36,709 nucleotides of DNA, from positions 1 to 36,709 of the forward strand of contig CATLBW010000016.1 of the NCBI GenBank assembly GCA_949879775.1. The letters are read 5' to 3'. Within the stretch, counting starts at the first letter, position 1; the number at the start of each line of letters is the position of its first letter. A program made the translations under genes and the position numbers. Below are positions 1-8,000 of this stretch, in pieces. The notes below the pieces were generated by a model. That model saw only the letters and a list, made by a program, of their open reading frames with translations, was not told the DNA's origin and searched no databases. The DNA comes from an uncultured Lachnospiraceae bacterium (GTDB lineage: Bacteria; Bacillota; Clostridia; Lachnospirales; Lachnospiraceae).

Positions 1-27
1 TGTCATGTATCGAGAAAGGAGAGAGCT

Positions 28-1356
28 ATGGGGATGAAGCGAAAAGGTGTTTTATTCGTCGCCTCTTTATCAGCGGCGGCTGTGCTGGCAGGATGTGGGC
101 CCAAGCAGCCTGCGCCGGGTGAGATTGCAGGGTATGACGAAGGGGAACAATACCTGTCCATCTGGGTTCATTCTATTGAGGAGACGGAGGAAGGGCAATG
201 CTATAAGGAGGCAGTCGAATCATTTAATGAAGCATATGACGGTACGTATTTTGCAGATATTGAATTTATTCCCAGAAACGACAGCGGCGGCGGTTATTCT
301 GATAAGATTAACGCTTCGGTTATGTCAGGCGGCCTGCCGGATGTATTGACCGTGGATGGGCCGAATATTGCAGCGTATGCAGAGAACGGGATTATCAAGC
401 CTTTGGCAGAATTGTCTGAGGAAGAGAAAAGCGTATATTTGGAATCTATTATTGAACAGGGAACGTATAACAATAAGTTGTATGCATTGGGGGCGATGGA
501 ATCCAGCGTGGGGTTATATTACAATAAGGATATTTTAAAGGAAGCAGGCGTAGAGATACCGGACGAAGACCACCCATGGACGTGGACGGAATTTCTTACA
601 GTTCTTGAAAAGGTAAAAGCAGTGACAGACCAAAAGAATGGATATGCCATAGATATGACATTTCCCACAGGAGAGGCGACCATTTATTATTACGCCCCAT
701 TCTTTTGGTCGAATGAAGGGGATTTTGTGGATGATAGCGGGCTGAATGCTAAGGGCGTCTTTGATTCTCAGGAAAACCTTGAGACATTAGATTATTTTAA
801 AGAAATTTTAAACCGCGGTTATATGTCTCCGGTGCAGATTACAGACTTATTTGAGAGCGGCAGGGCAGCTTTTAAATTTGACGGGGCGTGGGAAGTAAAC
901 ACAATATATGCCAATTATCCAGAGGTAAATCTTGGTGTGGCGCCTTATGTTGTCTCTGATAAATGGAAGGGAGAACGGTATACCCCGACAGGTTCGTGGG
1001 CGTTTGCGGCGTCCTCAAAAACGGAACATATTGAGGGAGCGACTAAATTGGTACAGCATATGAGTGGTGTAGAGAGCGGAAAACGTCTCTGGGAAGAGAG
1101 CAGGAGTTTTCCTTCTACATACGAAGCATTTGAGAGCAGTCCGCTGTTTGAGGAGGATGAGAATTATAAAGCGCTGTATCATCAATTGAAAAGTTATGGG
1201 CATCCCAGGTCGAAGACGCCTGTATACCCACAGGTGAGCGCTTCTGTGCAGGAGGTATTAGAAAATGTAGTGCTGACAGGGAAAGAGCCACAGAAGGAAC
1301 TGGAGAAATCAATAGAAAGGATTGACGCGAAGTTAAAGCGTTATAAGGTGGAGTGA
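28..1356 (+). CDS. Sugar ABC transporter substrate-binding lipoprotein
   Basis: This is the extracellular sugar-binding component of an ABC importer (solute-binding family 1, MalE/UgpB-like). The N terminus has two Lys/Arg-rich turns, a hydrophobic segment and a lipobox ending L-A-G-C with Cys23, so it should be a membrane-anchored lipoprotein. The 442-residue length is normal for the family. Motifs such as GGGYSDKINASVMSGGLPDV and the late GSWAFAASS stretch are typical of oligosaccharide-binding members. The start at 28 follows AAAGGAGA at 15-22; an in-frame ATG at 34 is an alternative. It is the first gene in the window of an operon ending in a GH32 enzyme and a fructokinase, so sucrose or short fructans are the inferred ligands. 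The promoter lies outside the window. Confidence 0.93.
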   Translation: MGMKRKGVLFVASLSAAAVLAGCGPKQPAPGEIAGYDEGEQYLSIWVHSIEETEEGQCYKEAVESFNEAYDGTYFADIEFIPRNDSGGGYSDKINASVMSGGLPDVLTVDGPNIAAYAENGIIKPLAELSEEEKSVYLESIIEQGTYNNKLYALGAMESSVGLYYNKDILKEAGVEIPDEDHPWTWTEFLTVLEKVKAVTDQKNGYAIDMTFPTGEATIYYYAPFFWSNEGDFVDDSGLNAKGVFDSQENLETLDYFKEILNRGYMSPVQITDLFESGRAAFKFDGAWEVNTIYANYPEVNLGVAPYVVSDKWKGERYTPTGSWAFAASSKTEHIEGATKLVQHMSGVESGKRLWEESRSFPSTYEAFESSPLFEEDENYKALYHQLKSYGHPRSKTPVYPQVSASVQEVLENVVLTGKEPQKELEKSIERIDAKLKRYKVE

Positions 1357-2258
1357 TGAAAAGAAGAAAATCAGAATCGCTTATGGGAATGGCTTTTTTT
1401 GGTCCGGCATTGGTGTTGCTTACGATCTTTTTGTTTTTGCCGATGGTATTGACGCTGGTGTTTAGTTTTACGGATTTCTTTGCACTGAACCCAAAACTGA
1501 CCCATTTTACAGGACTGGAAAATTATATCCAGATATTTGAGGACGAAGATTTCAGGCAGGCATTTTTTAATACCGTGAAGTTCGTGATTATTATTGTTCC
1601 TTTACAGGGGCTTGGAGCATTAGGGCTTGCGCTGCTGATTAACAAGGTAAGCCATTGCAAAAAATACTTTAAAGTTGCATTTTTTGTGCCCGTTGTCATG
1701 TCTCTTGCCGTAGTATCAACACTTTGGATTCAAATTTATAGCCCAGAAGGTATTTTGAATTCGGTGCTGGGCGTAATGGGAATTTCTGCACAGCCTTTTA
1801 TCAACAGCGCCAGCCAAGCGCTGCCGTCTATTGCGGTTATGAGCGCATGGCAAGGAGTGGGGTATCAGATGATTATTTTCCTCGGTGGCATCCAGGCAAT
1901 CAACCCTGCGCTTTATGAGGCGGCGGAAATGGACCATGCAACTCCCTGGCAGAAATTTCGGGATATTACGCTGCCGGAATTAAAGCCGCTTTGTATCTTT
2001 GTATTTATTACGATAACAATCGGGGCGTTCCGTATGCTTGTCCAGCCAATGGTAATGACTGGAGGCGGGCCTTCCCATTCCACTTATACCGTCGTGTACG
2101 ACATTTATGAAACAGGTACGGTAAACTGGGAAATCGGCCTGGCGTCCACAATGGCGATTGCCTTTGCATTTTTTGTAATGATACTGACGGTTATTCAGAC
2201 CATCCTGACAAGGGATAAGGAGGAGAAAGATGGTAACAAGAAAACAAAAAAGAAATAA
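1356..2258 (+). CDS. Sugar ABC transporter permease, MalF-like
   Basis: This inner-membrane permease belongs to the carbohydrate ABC importer family 1 (MalF/UgpA type). It has six predicted hydrophobic segments, and near residues 187-206 it carries the EAA loop (EAAEMDHATPWQKFRDITLPEL) that docks on the ATPase. The length of about 300 residues is that of the short MalF-like permeases without the large periplasmic loop. The ATG at 1356 overlaps the stop of the binding protein (TGATG). A GTG one codon upstream at 1353 is also possible. The 3' end overlaps the next permease by 29 bases, showing translational coupling. Confidence 0.93.
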   Translation: MKRRKSESLMGMAFFGPALVLLTIFLFLPMVLTLVFSFTDFFALNPKLTHFTGLENYIQIFEDEDFRQAFFNTVKFVIIIVPLQGLGALGLALLINKVSHCKKYFKVAFFVPVVMSLAVVSTLWIQIYSPEGILNSVLGVMGISAQPFINSASQALPSIAVMSAWQGVGYQMIIFLGGIQAINPALYEAAEMDHATPWQKFRDITLPELKPLCIFVFITITIGAFRMLVQPMVMTGGGPSHSTYTVVYDIYETGTVNWEIGLASTMAIAFAFFVMILTVIQTILTRDKEEKDGNKKTKKK

Positions 2259-3081
2259 TTGGATATTGACAATTGTGCTGCTGATAGCTTCGCTGTTTTT
2301 TCTCTTTCCAGTGATATGGATGCTGGCAAATTCATTTAAACCAGACGCGGCAATCACAGCAGATATGAATTCTCTGCGGGCGTTTGTGCCGCCCGTTCTT
2401 AATGGGAGCTTTTTAGAAAATTATATTACGGTATTGACAAATACCAATTTTATCAGATATATGTGCAATACGTTATTCTATGCAGCCGTCTTGATTGTCT
2501 TAGGAGTAGTTGTCAATGGGCTTGCCGGATATGCGCTGGCGAAAATCAAGTTTCCCTTCCGGGAACGCTGGCTGATGATTATTATGCTTTTAATGATTGT
2601 TCCTATGGAGACGATTATCACCATCCACTTCCTGATTGTAGCGAAACTGGGGCTTTTGAATACCGTGCTGGGCTACATATTGCCAATGATCGTAAATCCG
2701 TTCAATATCTTTTTGTTTCGGCAAGTATTTGTCAGCCTTCCGGACGATGTGTATGAAGCTGCGCAGCTTGACCGCTGCGGGCCGTTAAAATATTTCTTTA
2801 CCATGGTGCTGCCGATGTCTAAAAGTGTAGTTGCTACAGTCAGCGTGTTTACATTTCTGAATGTGTGGAACGATTATCTGTGGCCGTCCCTGGTATTTAC
2901 CTCCGGTGATTTGCTGACGGCGCAGATCGGATTAAATGCGATTACGTCAAATGACAATACGACGACAGGGCAGACGCTGGCAGTGATTACTATGGTTACG
3001 ATTCCGGTTATTATCATCTATTCATTCTTCTCCAAGCAGATTGTAGAAGGCGTTATCTCAACAGGTTCAAAGGAGGGCTAA
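2230..3081 (+). CDS. Sugar ABC transporter permease, MalG-like
   Basis: This is the second membrane subunit of the importer (MalG/UgpE type). It has six hydrophobic segments, and the EAA loop reads EAAQLDRCGPLKYFFTMVLP around residues 176-195. The start at 2230 is preceded by AAGGAGGAGAAAG and lies inside the upstream permease gene, so the two subunits are probably made in equal amounts. The gene ends four bases before the ATPase start. The predicted partner set is permease plus permease plus two copies of the downstream ATPase. Confidence 0.93.
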   Translation: MVTRKQKRNNWILTIVLLIASLFFLFPVIWMLANSFKPDAAITADMNSLRAFVPPVLNGSFLENYITVLTNTNFIRYMCNTLFYAAVLIVLGVVVNGLAGYALAKIKFPFRERWLMIIMLLMIVPMETIITIHFLIVAKLGLLNTVLGYILPMIVNPFNIFLFRQVFVSLPDDVYEAAQLDRCGPLKYFFTMVLPMSKSVVATVSVFTFLNVWNDYLWPSLVFTSGDLLTAQIGLNAITSNDNTTTGQTLAVITMVTIPVIIIYSFFSKQIVEGVISTGSKEG

Positions 3082-3084
3082 AGC

Positions 3085-4185
3085 ATGAGTTATGTAGAGT
3101 TGAAAAACATTTGTAAAAAATATAAGGGAAATGATAAAAGTTCTGTGACGGATTTTAACTTGGAAATTGAAGAAAAGGAGTTTATTGCTTTTGTAGGACC
3201 GTCCGGGTGTGGCAAATCGACTACGCTGCGAATGATTGCAGGATTTGAGGATATCACGTCGGGGGATCTGCTGATTGGCGGCAGCCGCATGAATGAGACG
3301 GCTCCGGCAGACCGTGGGATTTCCATGGTATTCCAGAATTATGCCTTATATCCGCACATGACAGTGGAAAAGAATATTTCCTATGGTTTGAAAAATATGA
3401 AGGTTCCAGCCGCTGAGATTCAGAGGAAAGTAGATTGGGCGGTTGAAATCCTGGGACTTGAGGAGTACCGCTATAGAAAGCCCAAGAATCTCTCGGGCGG
3501 GCAGAGGCAAAGGGTCGCTCTCGGCAGGGCGATTGTCAAGAATCAGAAATTATTCCTGATGGATGAGCCGCTATCCAATCTGGACGCCAAGTTGAGGGTC
3601 AGTATGCGCAACGAGATTAGTAAACTTCACCGCAGCCTGGGAAGTACGACAATTTATGTCACACATGACCAGGTGGAGGCGATGACGATGGCAGATCGTA
3701 TTGTCATTATGAAGGACGGCGTTGTTCAGCAGGTTGGCAAACCTATGGAATTATACGAACATCCCATCAATAAGTTTGTGGCGGGATTTATCGGCTCTCC
3801 ACAGATGAATTTCTATGATGTTAAGGTAGATGGGGAAGGTATTGTATTTTCCGATGGAAAGAAGATGAAGCTGCCCGATGCCGTGAAGGGAAAATTGCAA
3901 GGATATGACCATGTGGTTATGGGTATCCGCGGCGAGGATATTAAGCTAGATTCCTCGAACATGGAAGTTTATGCAGAATGCAGGCAGAAAGCCGTGATTG
4001 ATAATACGGAAATTATGGGAAATGAAAATAATCTGTATTTTCAATTCGGTGGCATTACGAGCGTTGCCAGGGTATCAAAATATGAGGTCAGCCAGGTTGG
4101 AGATGAAATTGATTTCGTGTTTATGCCTCATAAGATGCATTTCTTTGATGCAAAAACGGAACTGGCGATAACGGCAGATGTATAA
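3085..4185 (+). CDS. Sugar ABC transporter ATP-binding protein, UgpC/MsmK-like
   Basis: This cytoplasmic ATPase energises the importer. Walker A (GPSGCGKST, about residues 38-46), the Q-loop (MVFQNYALYP), the ABC signature (LSGGQRQRVALGRAIV), Walker B (LFLMDEPLSNLDAKLR) and the switch histidine (THDQ) are all present. The C-terminal 130 residues form the OB-fold (TOBE) regulatory domain typical of MalK/UgpC/MsmK. The start at 3085 has AGGAGG at 3071-3076. Many Firmicute sugar importers lack a dedicated ATPase and share MsmK. Here the ATPase is encoded in the operon, though it could still serve other importers. Confidence 0.95.
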   Translation: MSYVELKNICKKYKGNDKSSVTDFNLEIEEKEFIAFVGPSGCGKSTTLRMIAGFEDITSGDLLIGGSRMNETAPADRGISMVFQNYALYPHMTVEKNISYGLKNMKVPAAEIQRKVDWAVEILGLEEYRYRKPKNLSGGQRQRVALGRAIVKNQKLFLMDEPLSNLDAKLRVSMRNEISKLHRSLGSTTIYVTHDQVEAMTMADRIVIMKDGVVQQVGKPMELYEHPINKFVAGFIGSPQMNFYDVKVDGEGIVFSDGKKMKLPDAVKGKLQGYDHVVMGIRGEDIKLDSSNMEVYAECRQKAVIDNTEIMGNENNLYFQFGGITSVARVSKYEVSQVGDEIDFVFMPHKMHFFDAKTELAITADV

Positions 4186-4207
4186 ATTAGGAAAGGCAGG
4201 ATAAGAG

Positions 4208-5650
4208 ATGGATTTATTGGAGAAAGCAAGGCAATTTGAGGAGATAAACCGCATTTCTGCGGAAGAAAAGCCTGTATTTCATGTGACGCCCACGGTCGGC
4301 TGGATGAATGACCCCAATGGTTTTTCGGTGTATGGGGGTAAGGTGCATCTATTTTACCAGTATTATCCCTATGATACGAAATGGGGGCCGATGCATTGGG
4401 GCCATCAGGTGACGGAGGATATGGTTCACTGGCAGGAATGTAAGGCGGCTCTTGCGCCGGATGAGGCGTACGATAAGGAAGGATGTTTTTCAGGAAGCGC
4501 CCTGGAGACGGAAGAGGGGCATGTGCTGCTATATACAGGAGTTACCAAAGATAAGAAGAGCGGGCAGGAGCGTCAGAACCAGTGCATTGCAATCGGCGAT
4601 GGTTCAGAATACAAGAAAATGGCAGATTGTCCGGTGATTACAGGGGAAATGATGCCGCAAGGGTTTAGCCGCGTAGACTTCCGGGACCCCAAAGTCTGGA
4701 AGGATAATGATTGTTATTATCTATTGGCAGGCAATCGGGATGAATCCGGCAATGGACAGGTTGTACTGTTTTCCAGTATGGATTTATACAATTGGAAGTA
4801 TGAAGGCGTATTGGCTCATAATGGCGGTGTGATTGGCAGTATGTGGGAATGTCCGGATTTCTTTGCACTGGACGGCGCAGACGTCCTGATTTGTTCGCCG
4901 CAGGATATGAAAGCACAAGGCTATGAATTTCATAATGGCAACAATGCGGTGTATTTTCTGGGAAGCTATGATAAGGAACAGAAACTATTTACCAAAGGAA
5001 AACCTGTTTCCTTGGACTATGGATTAGATTTTTATGCACCGCAGACCACATGCCTGCCGGATGGAAGACGAATTTTAATTGCCTGGATGCATTCATGGGA
5101 TGATTCCTTTATCCCCCAAGGGCAGAGATGGAAAGGGATGATGACGCTTCCACGGGAGCTTTCCATCGTAGGCGGCAGGTTGTTGCAAAGACCGGTGCGG
5201 GAGTTGGAACATTATTGGAAAAACAACGTCAGTTATAAAAAAGCGCGGATAGAGGGAGAGAGGCAGTTTGAGGGCGTCTCTGGGAGAATTATAGATTTCA
5301 CGGTTAAAATTCTGTCAGGCAGTTTTCGTGAGTTTGTCGTTGATGTAGCAGGGAGTGATGAGTATTTTACCCGCTTTACATTGCAGAAAGAAAAAGGTAT
5401 CATGGAAGTTGACCGCACGTATTCCGGCGTAACAAAGGATATTGTCTGCATTCGGCGTGCAAAGATGGATGGTTCTGAGCCTGTAAAGCTGCGGTTTATT
5501 ATGGATAAAAATTCGGTAGAACTGTTTGTGAACGATGGGGAAATGGTGCTTAGCACAGTGATTTACACACCCTTAAAGGCGCAGGAAATACGGTTTATTT
5601 GTGATGGCAGCGCGCTGGTGGATATTGAGAAGCATGATATAGAGCATTGA
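4208..5650 (+). CDS. GH32 beta-fructofuranosidase / sucrose-6-phosphate hydrolase
   Basis: This glycoside hydrolase family 32 enzyme releases fructose from sucrose, sucrose-6-phosphate or short fructans. The three catalytic motifs are intact: WMNDPNG with nucleophile Asp35, RDP at about 159-161, and the EC pair at 214-215 carrying the acid/base glutamate. There is no signal peptide, so it works in the cytoplasm. The 480-residue length is normal (five-bladed propeller plus beta-sandwich). Because the operon imports by ABC transporter rather than PTS, the natural substrate is probably unphosphorylated sucrose, kestose or short inulin; this is inference. The stop is followed directly by the ribosome site of the fructokinase gene. 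Confidence 0.93.
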   Translation: MDLLEKARQFEEINRISAEEKPVFHVTPTVGWMNDPNGFSVYGGKVHLFYQYYPYDTKWGPMHWGHQVTEDMVHWQECKAALAPDEAYDKEGCFSGSALETEEGHVLLYTGVTKDKKSGQERQNQCIAIGDGSEYKKMADCPVITGEMMPQGFSRVDFRDPKVWKDNDCYYLLAGNRDESGNGQVVLFSSMDLYNWKYEGVLAHNGGVIGSMWECPDFFALDGADVLICSPQDMKAQGYEFHNGNNAVYFLGSYDKEQKLFTKGKPVSLDYGLDFYAPQTTCLPDGRRILIAWMHSWDDSFIPQGQRWKGMMTLPRELSIVGGRLLQRPVRELEHYWKNNVSYKKARIEGERQFEGVSGRIIDFTVKILSGSFREFVVDVAGSDEYFTRFTLQKEKGIMEVDRTYSGVTKDIVCIRRAKMDGSEPVKLRFIMDKNSVELFVNDGEMVLSTVIYTPLKAQEIRFICDGSALVDIEKHDIEH

Positions 5651-5661
5651 AAGGAGTATTT

Positions 5662-6618
5662 ATGGATGTCGTTGCATTAGGTGAATTGTTGATTGATTTT
5701 ACAGATTATGGCGCCAGCGGCCAGGGGAATCCTGTATATGAAGCAAATCCGGGCGGGGCGCCCTGCAATGTGCTTTCCTGCCTACAGAAATTAGGCCGTT
5801 CCACGGCGTTTATCGGCAAGGTAGGCCAAGATTCATTCGGAAAATTGTTGGAGGATGCGGTTCGGGAACAGGGGATATGTACGGACGGCTTGCGGTTTGA
5901 CGCTCAAGTGCCGACGACGCTTGCCTTTGTGCACAACAAGCCGGATGGGGATAGGGATTTTTCCTTTTACCGTAATCCCGGTGCGGACATGATGCTGGGG
6001 AAAGAGGAAGTTTCCCGGGAGCTTATACAATCGGCGAAGATATTTCATTTTGGCAGTCTGTCCATGACTTCAGAAAGGGCGGAAGCGGCAACGAGGTATG
6101 CGATTGAGACGGCCAAGGAAAATGGAAAACTGGTATCGTTCGACCCTAACTTGAGGCCGCCGTTGTGGAAGGATTTGCAGACAGCCAAAGAAAAAATACA
6201 GTATGGCCTTTCTCAGTGTGACATTTTGAAAATATCGGATAATGAAGTGGAATTTCTGAGCGGACAAAAGGATATTGAAAAAGGCGTGCAGCAGCTACTT
6301 GAGCAATATCAGATTCCGCTTGTCTGCGCCACCATGGGAAAAGATGGCAGTAAGGCGTTTTACCGTGGCCATATTATCACAGGAGAACCGTTTCGTTCAA
6401 AGAGGACTATTGAGACTACGGGGGCGGGCGATACATTCTGCGGATGTATGCTGCATTTTGTTTTACAGTTTGGCTTCGATGGTTTTACACAAGAGGTTTT
6501 GCAGGAAATGCTCTCTTACGCCAATGCAGCGGCTTGCCTGGTAACAACAAGGAAGGGGGCTTTGCGGGTTATGCCCTCCATATCTGAGATAGAGGCGTTC
6601 CGAAGGGAGAATGGATGA
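5662..6618 (+). CDS. Fructokinase, PfkB/ribokinase family
   Basis: This enzyme phosphorylates fructose released by the upstream GH32 enzyme to fructose-6-phosphate. The family signatures are the N-terminal GELLIDF and NPGGAPCNV motifs and the C-terminal TTGAGDTFCG, with catalytic Asp at about residue 257. I chose the ATG at 5662 because AAGGAG at 5650-5655 lies at good distance. The longer frame begins with TTG at 5647 inside the GH32 stop region and is unlikely. The 318-residue length is typical of bacterial ribokinase-type fructokinases. The 3' end overlaps the HPr-like gene. Confidence 0.92.
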   Translation: MDVVALGELLIDFTDYGASGQGNPVYEANPGGAPCNVLSCLQKLGRSTAFIGKVGQDSFGKLLEDAVREQGICTDGLRFDAQVPTTLAFVHNKPDGDRDFSFYRNPGADMMLGKEEVSRELIQSAKIFHFGSLSMTSERAEAATRYAIETAKENGKLVSFDPNLRPPLWKDLQTAKEKIQYGLSQCDILKISDNEVEFLSGQKDIEKGVQQLLEQYQIPLVCATMGKDGSKAFYRGHIITGEPFRSKRTIETTGAGDTFCGCMLHFVLQFGFDGFTQEVLQEMLSYANAAACLVTTRKGALRVMPSISEIEAFRRENG

Positions 6619-6851
6619 TGCGGGAAATGAGAATTGAATTAGATACGATTGAGAAAGTGAAAAAATTTGTCAGCCTTATTTCCGTGTTTGAAGGAGATTT
6701 CGATATTCTGGCTGGAAGGTATATCATTGATGCAAAATCAATTCTGGGAATTTTCAGCGTGGATTTGTCAAAGCCTTTAACGCTTCGGATTGAACAGGAA
6801 GATGATTGGGAAACGGTAAAGGAAACTTTGCAGGAGTTTGCGTGCCTGTAG
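6618..6851 (+). CDS. HPr-like protein lacking the active-site histidine
   Basis: This small protein of about 77 residues resembles the PTS phosphocarrier HPr. The segment IDAKSILGIFSVDLSKPL matches the HPr region around regulatory Ser46 (here Ser41). My hand alignment places Thr10 where HPr has the phosphorylated His15, and the GxHARP motif is absent. It therefore cannot act as a PTS phosphocarrier, but could still be a target of HPr kinase or a CcpA-type cofactor, as Crh is in Bacillus. That role is inference. The start overlaps the fructokinase stop (TGATG; an ATG at 6615 is also possible), so it belongs to the sugar operon. Confidence 0.72.
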   Translation: MREMRIELDTIEKVKKFVSLISVFEGDFDILAGRYIIDAKSILGIFSVDLSKPLTLRIEQEDDWETVKETLQEFACL

Positions 6852-6875
6852 CAGGGGCAGTAATTTCCATTGGCC

Positions 6876-6891
6876 TGGGAAACGTTTTGCA
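6876..6891 (+). promoter_or_regulatory. LacI/CcpA-type palindromic operator candidate
   Basis: The 16-base sequence has the symmetric form TGNNAAACGTTTNNCA with a central CG, typical of LacI-family operators. It does not fit the CcpA cre consensus because the TG-CG spacing is one base too long. It lies 25 bases after the sugar operon, in a 218-base gap (6852-7069) that holds nothing else convincing apart from a weak 5-bp hairpin at 6944-6957. Confidence 0.3.
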
Positions 6892-7069
6892 TAGTTACAC
6901 GGAACGTCAGATCAATCTACCGCGATACGCAAGGCGGATTTCATAGGCATGGGCCTACATAATTTCTTAATAAATTAATAGAATGGAATTAAAGATTTTT
7001 CCCAAAACTAATGATAGAATACGATAATCACAATAGATTAGTAACTGTTAAGAAAAGGTGAGGGAAAAT

Positions 7070-7255
7070 ATGGCAAAAAGAAGAGATAAATATGCACAGA
7101 TCAATGGAAATAAAAACCGCAGCAATATGGTGGTATTTGCCATAGCCGTGCTGGCGGTATGTATCAGCGGCGTATTATGCGCCAGGAAGCTGCAGTTAGA
7201 GCAGAGGTACATCAGCCTGAATGAAGTGGCTGTGGCGGAGAACGCCGCCGTATGA
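7070..7255 (+). CDS. Small single-pass membrane protein, DivIC/FtsL-like, possibly truncated
   Basis: This 61-residue protein starts at an ATG preceded by GGTGAGGG. It has a basic N terminus (MAKRRDKYAQINGNKNR), one membrane segment (VVFAIAVLAVCISGVLCA) and a short stretch (RKLQLEQRYISLNEVAVAEN) that could begin a coiled coil. This order resembles septum-formation initiators of the DivIC/FtsB type, which are usually about 90-110 residues and have a longer coiled coil. The protein may therefore be a shortened copy or an unrelated small membrane protein. It is convergent with the next gene. The identification is weak. Confidence 0.45.
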   Translation: MAKRRDKYAQINGNKNRSNMVVFAIAVLAVCISGVLCARKLQLEQRYISLNEVAVAENAAV

Positions 7256-7277
7256 ATGCGCCAATGTGGCAAATAGC

Positions 7278-7829
7278 TTAAGCCTTATCCGGGGAAGGAG
7301 TTTTCAAAGAAGCTCGGTATGCCAGGATGGCAATCACGACGTCTGCGCAGAACAGGAAAGATGCAAGGGTGTAAAGCACCTGCATTTTTCCTGATATTTT
7401 TTTCTCCTTCCTTAAGGAATAAAAAGCGGAAGAAGCAAAGATGCCGGTCATGCCGATACTGGATATATCTAACAACAGCAAGGCGAAAGAGATGCCTATG
7501 GTGAAGATCATTAAGCCGCAGAGCAGCCCTATGGCAAAGATAAATATATATGCCGGGATCTGTGCCAGTTTTACAATCATGTTGGCCTTAGCAAGTTCTT
7601 GCGCAGCCCATTTCCCATTTTTTACCATCAGCAAAAAGCATATATTCAATATATATAGGATAACCCCTATGAGCAAAAGAAACCCAAGGGGCACAAAAAT
7701 ATTGTTGGAAAAGAGACGATCCCATATAAATGTAAGGAATCCATTGCTGCCAGCAGTAAATAAAAGCGCTGGGAGAAGCGCAGCCAAATAAATAAAAATA
7801 ATGTTTCCAACAACAATGGTTTTTTTCAT
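7278..7829 (-). CDS. Hypothetical multi-pass membrane protein
   Basis: This minus-strand frame encodes about 183 residues with four to five hydrophobic segments (near residues 8-30, 42-70, 85-125 and 150-175), short loops and a few charges. I recognise no family motif. I chose the ATG at 7829 (MKKTIVVGN); a GTG at 7838 adds three residues. Neither start has a strong ribosome site. The gene is monocistronic, convergent with the small gene on its left and divergent from sleC on its right. Confidence 0.6.
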   Translation of the reverse strand: MKKTIVVGNIIFIYLAALLPALLFTAGSNGFLTFIWDRLFSNNIFVPLGFLLLIGVILYILNICFLLMVKNGKWAAQELAKANMIVKLAQIPAYIFIFAIGLLCGLMIFTIGISFALLLLDISSIGMTGIFASSAFYSLRKEKKISGKMQVLYTLASFLFCADVVIAILAYRASLKTPSPDKA

Positions 7830-7942
7830 AGTAATCACTCATTTCGTTTTGCTTTTGCCGGGCGGCAGGCGCTATCGGCCGTAAGTATAATCTAAAGTAT
7901 AATAGAAAATGGGCTGATTTTCAATTCCCATTTGATACATTG

Positions 7943-7971
7943 CACCATTTCTGCCCATGCGTCATAATTTA
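7943..7971 (+). promoter_or_regulatory. Candidate mother-cell sigma (SigK/SigE-like) promoter of sleC
   Basis: CACC at 7943-7946 and CATAATTTA at 7963-7971 are separated by 16 bases. This fits the known SigK pattern (mACm, 16-17 bases, CATAnnnTA); the -10 also fits SigE (CATAnnnT). The start codon of sleC is 30 bases downstream. The sequence match is seen; sporulation control is inferred. Confidence 0.45.
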
Positions 7972-8000
7972 TAAATAAGTTAAAAGTTCAAGAGGTGTTT

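Noticed and set aside
6852..7069. Terminator after the sugar operon
   Set aside because: The only hairpin (TAGGC/GCCTA, 6944-6957) is five base pairs with no T-run; too weak to call.
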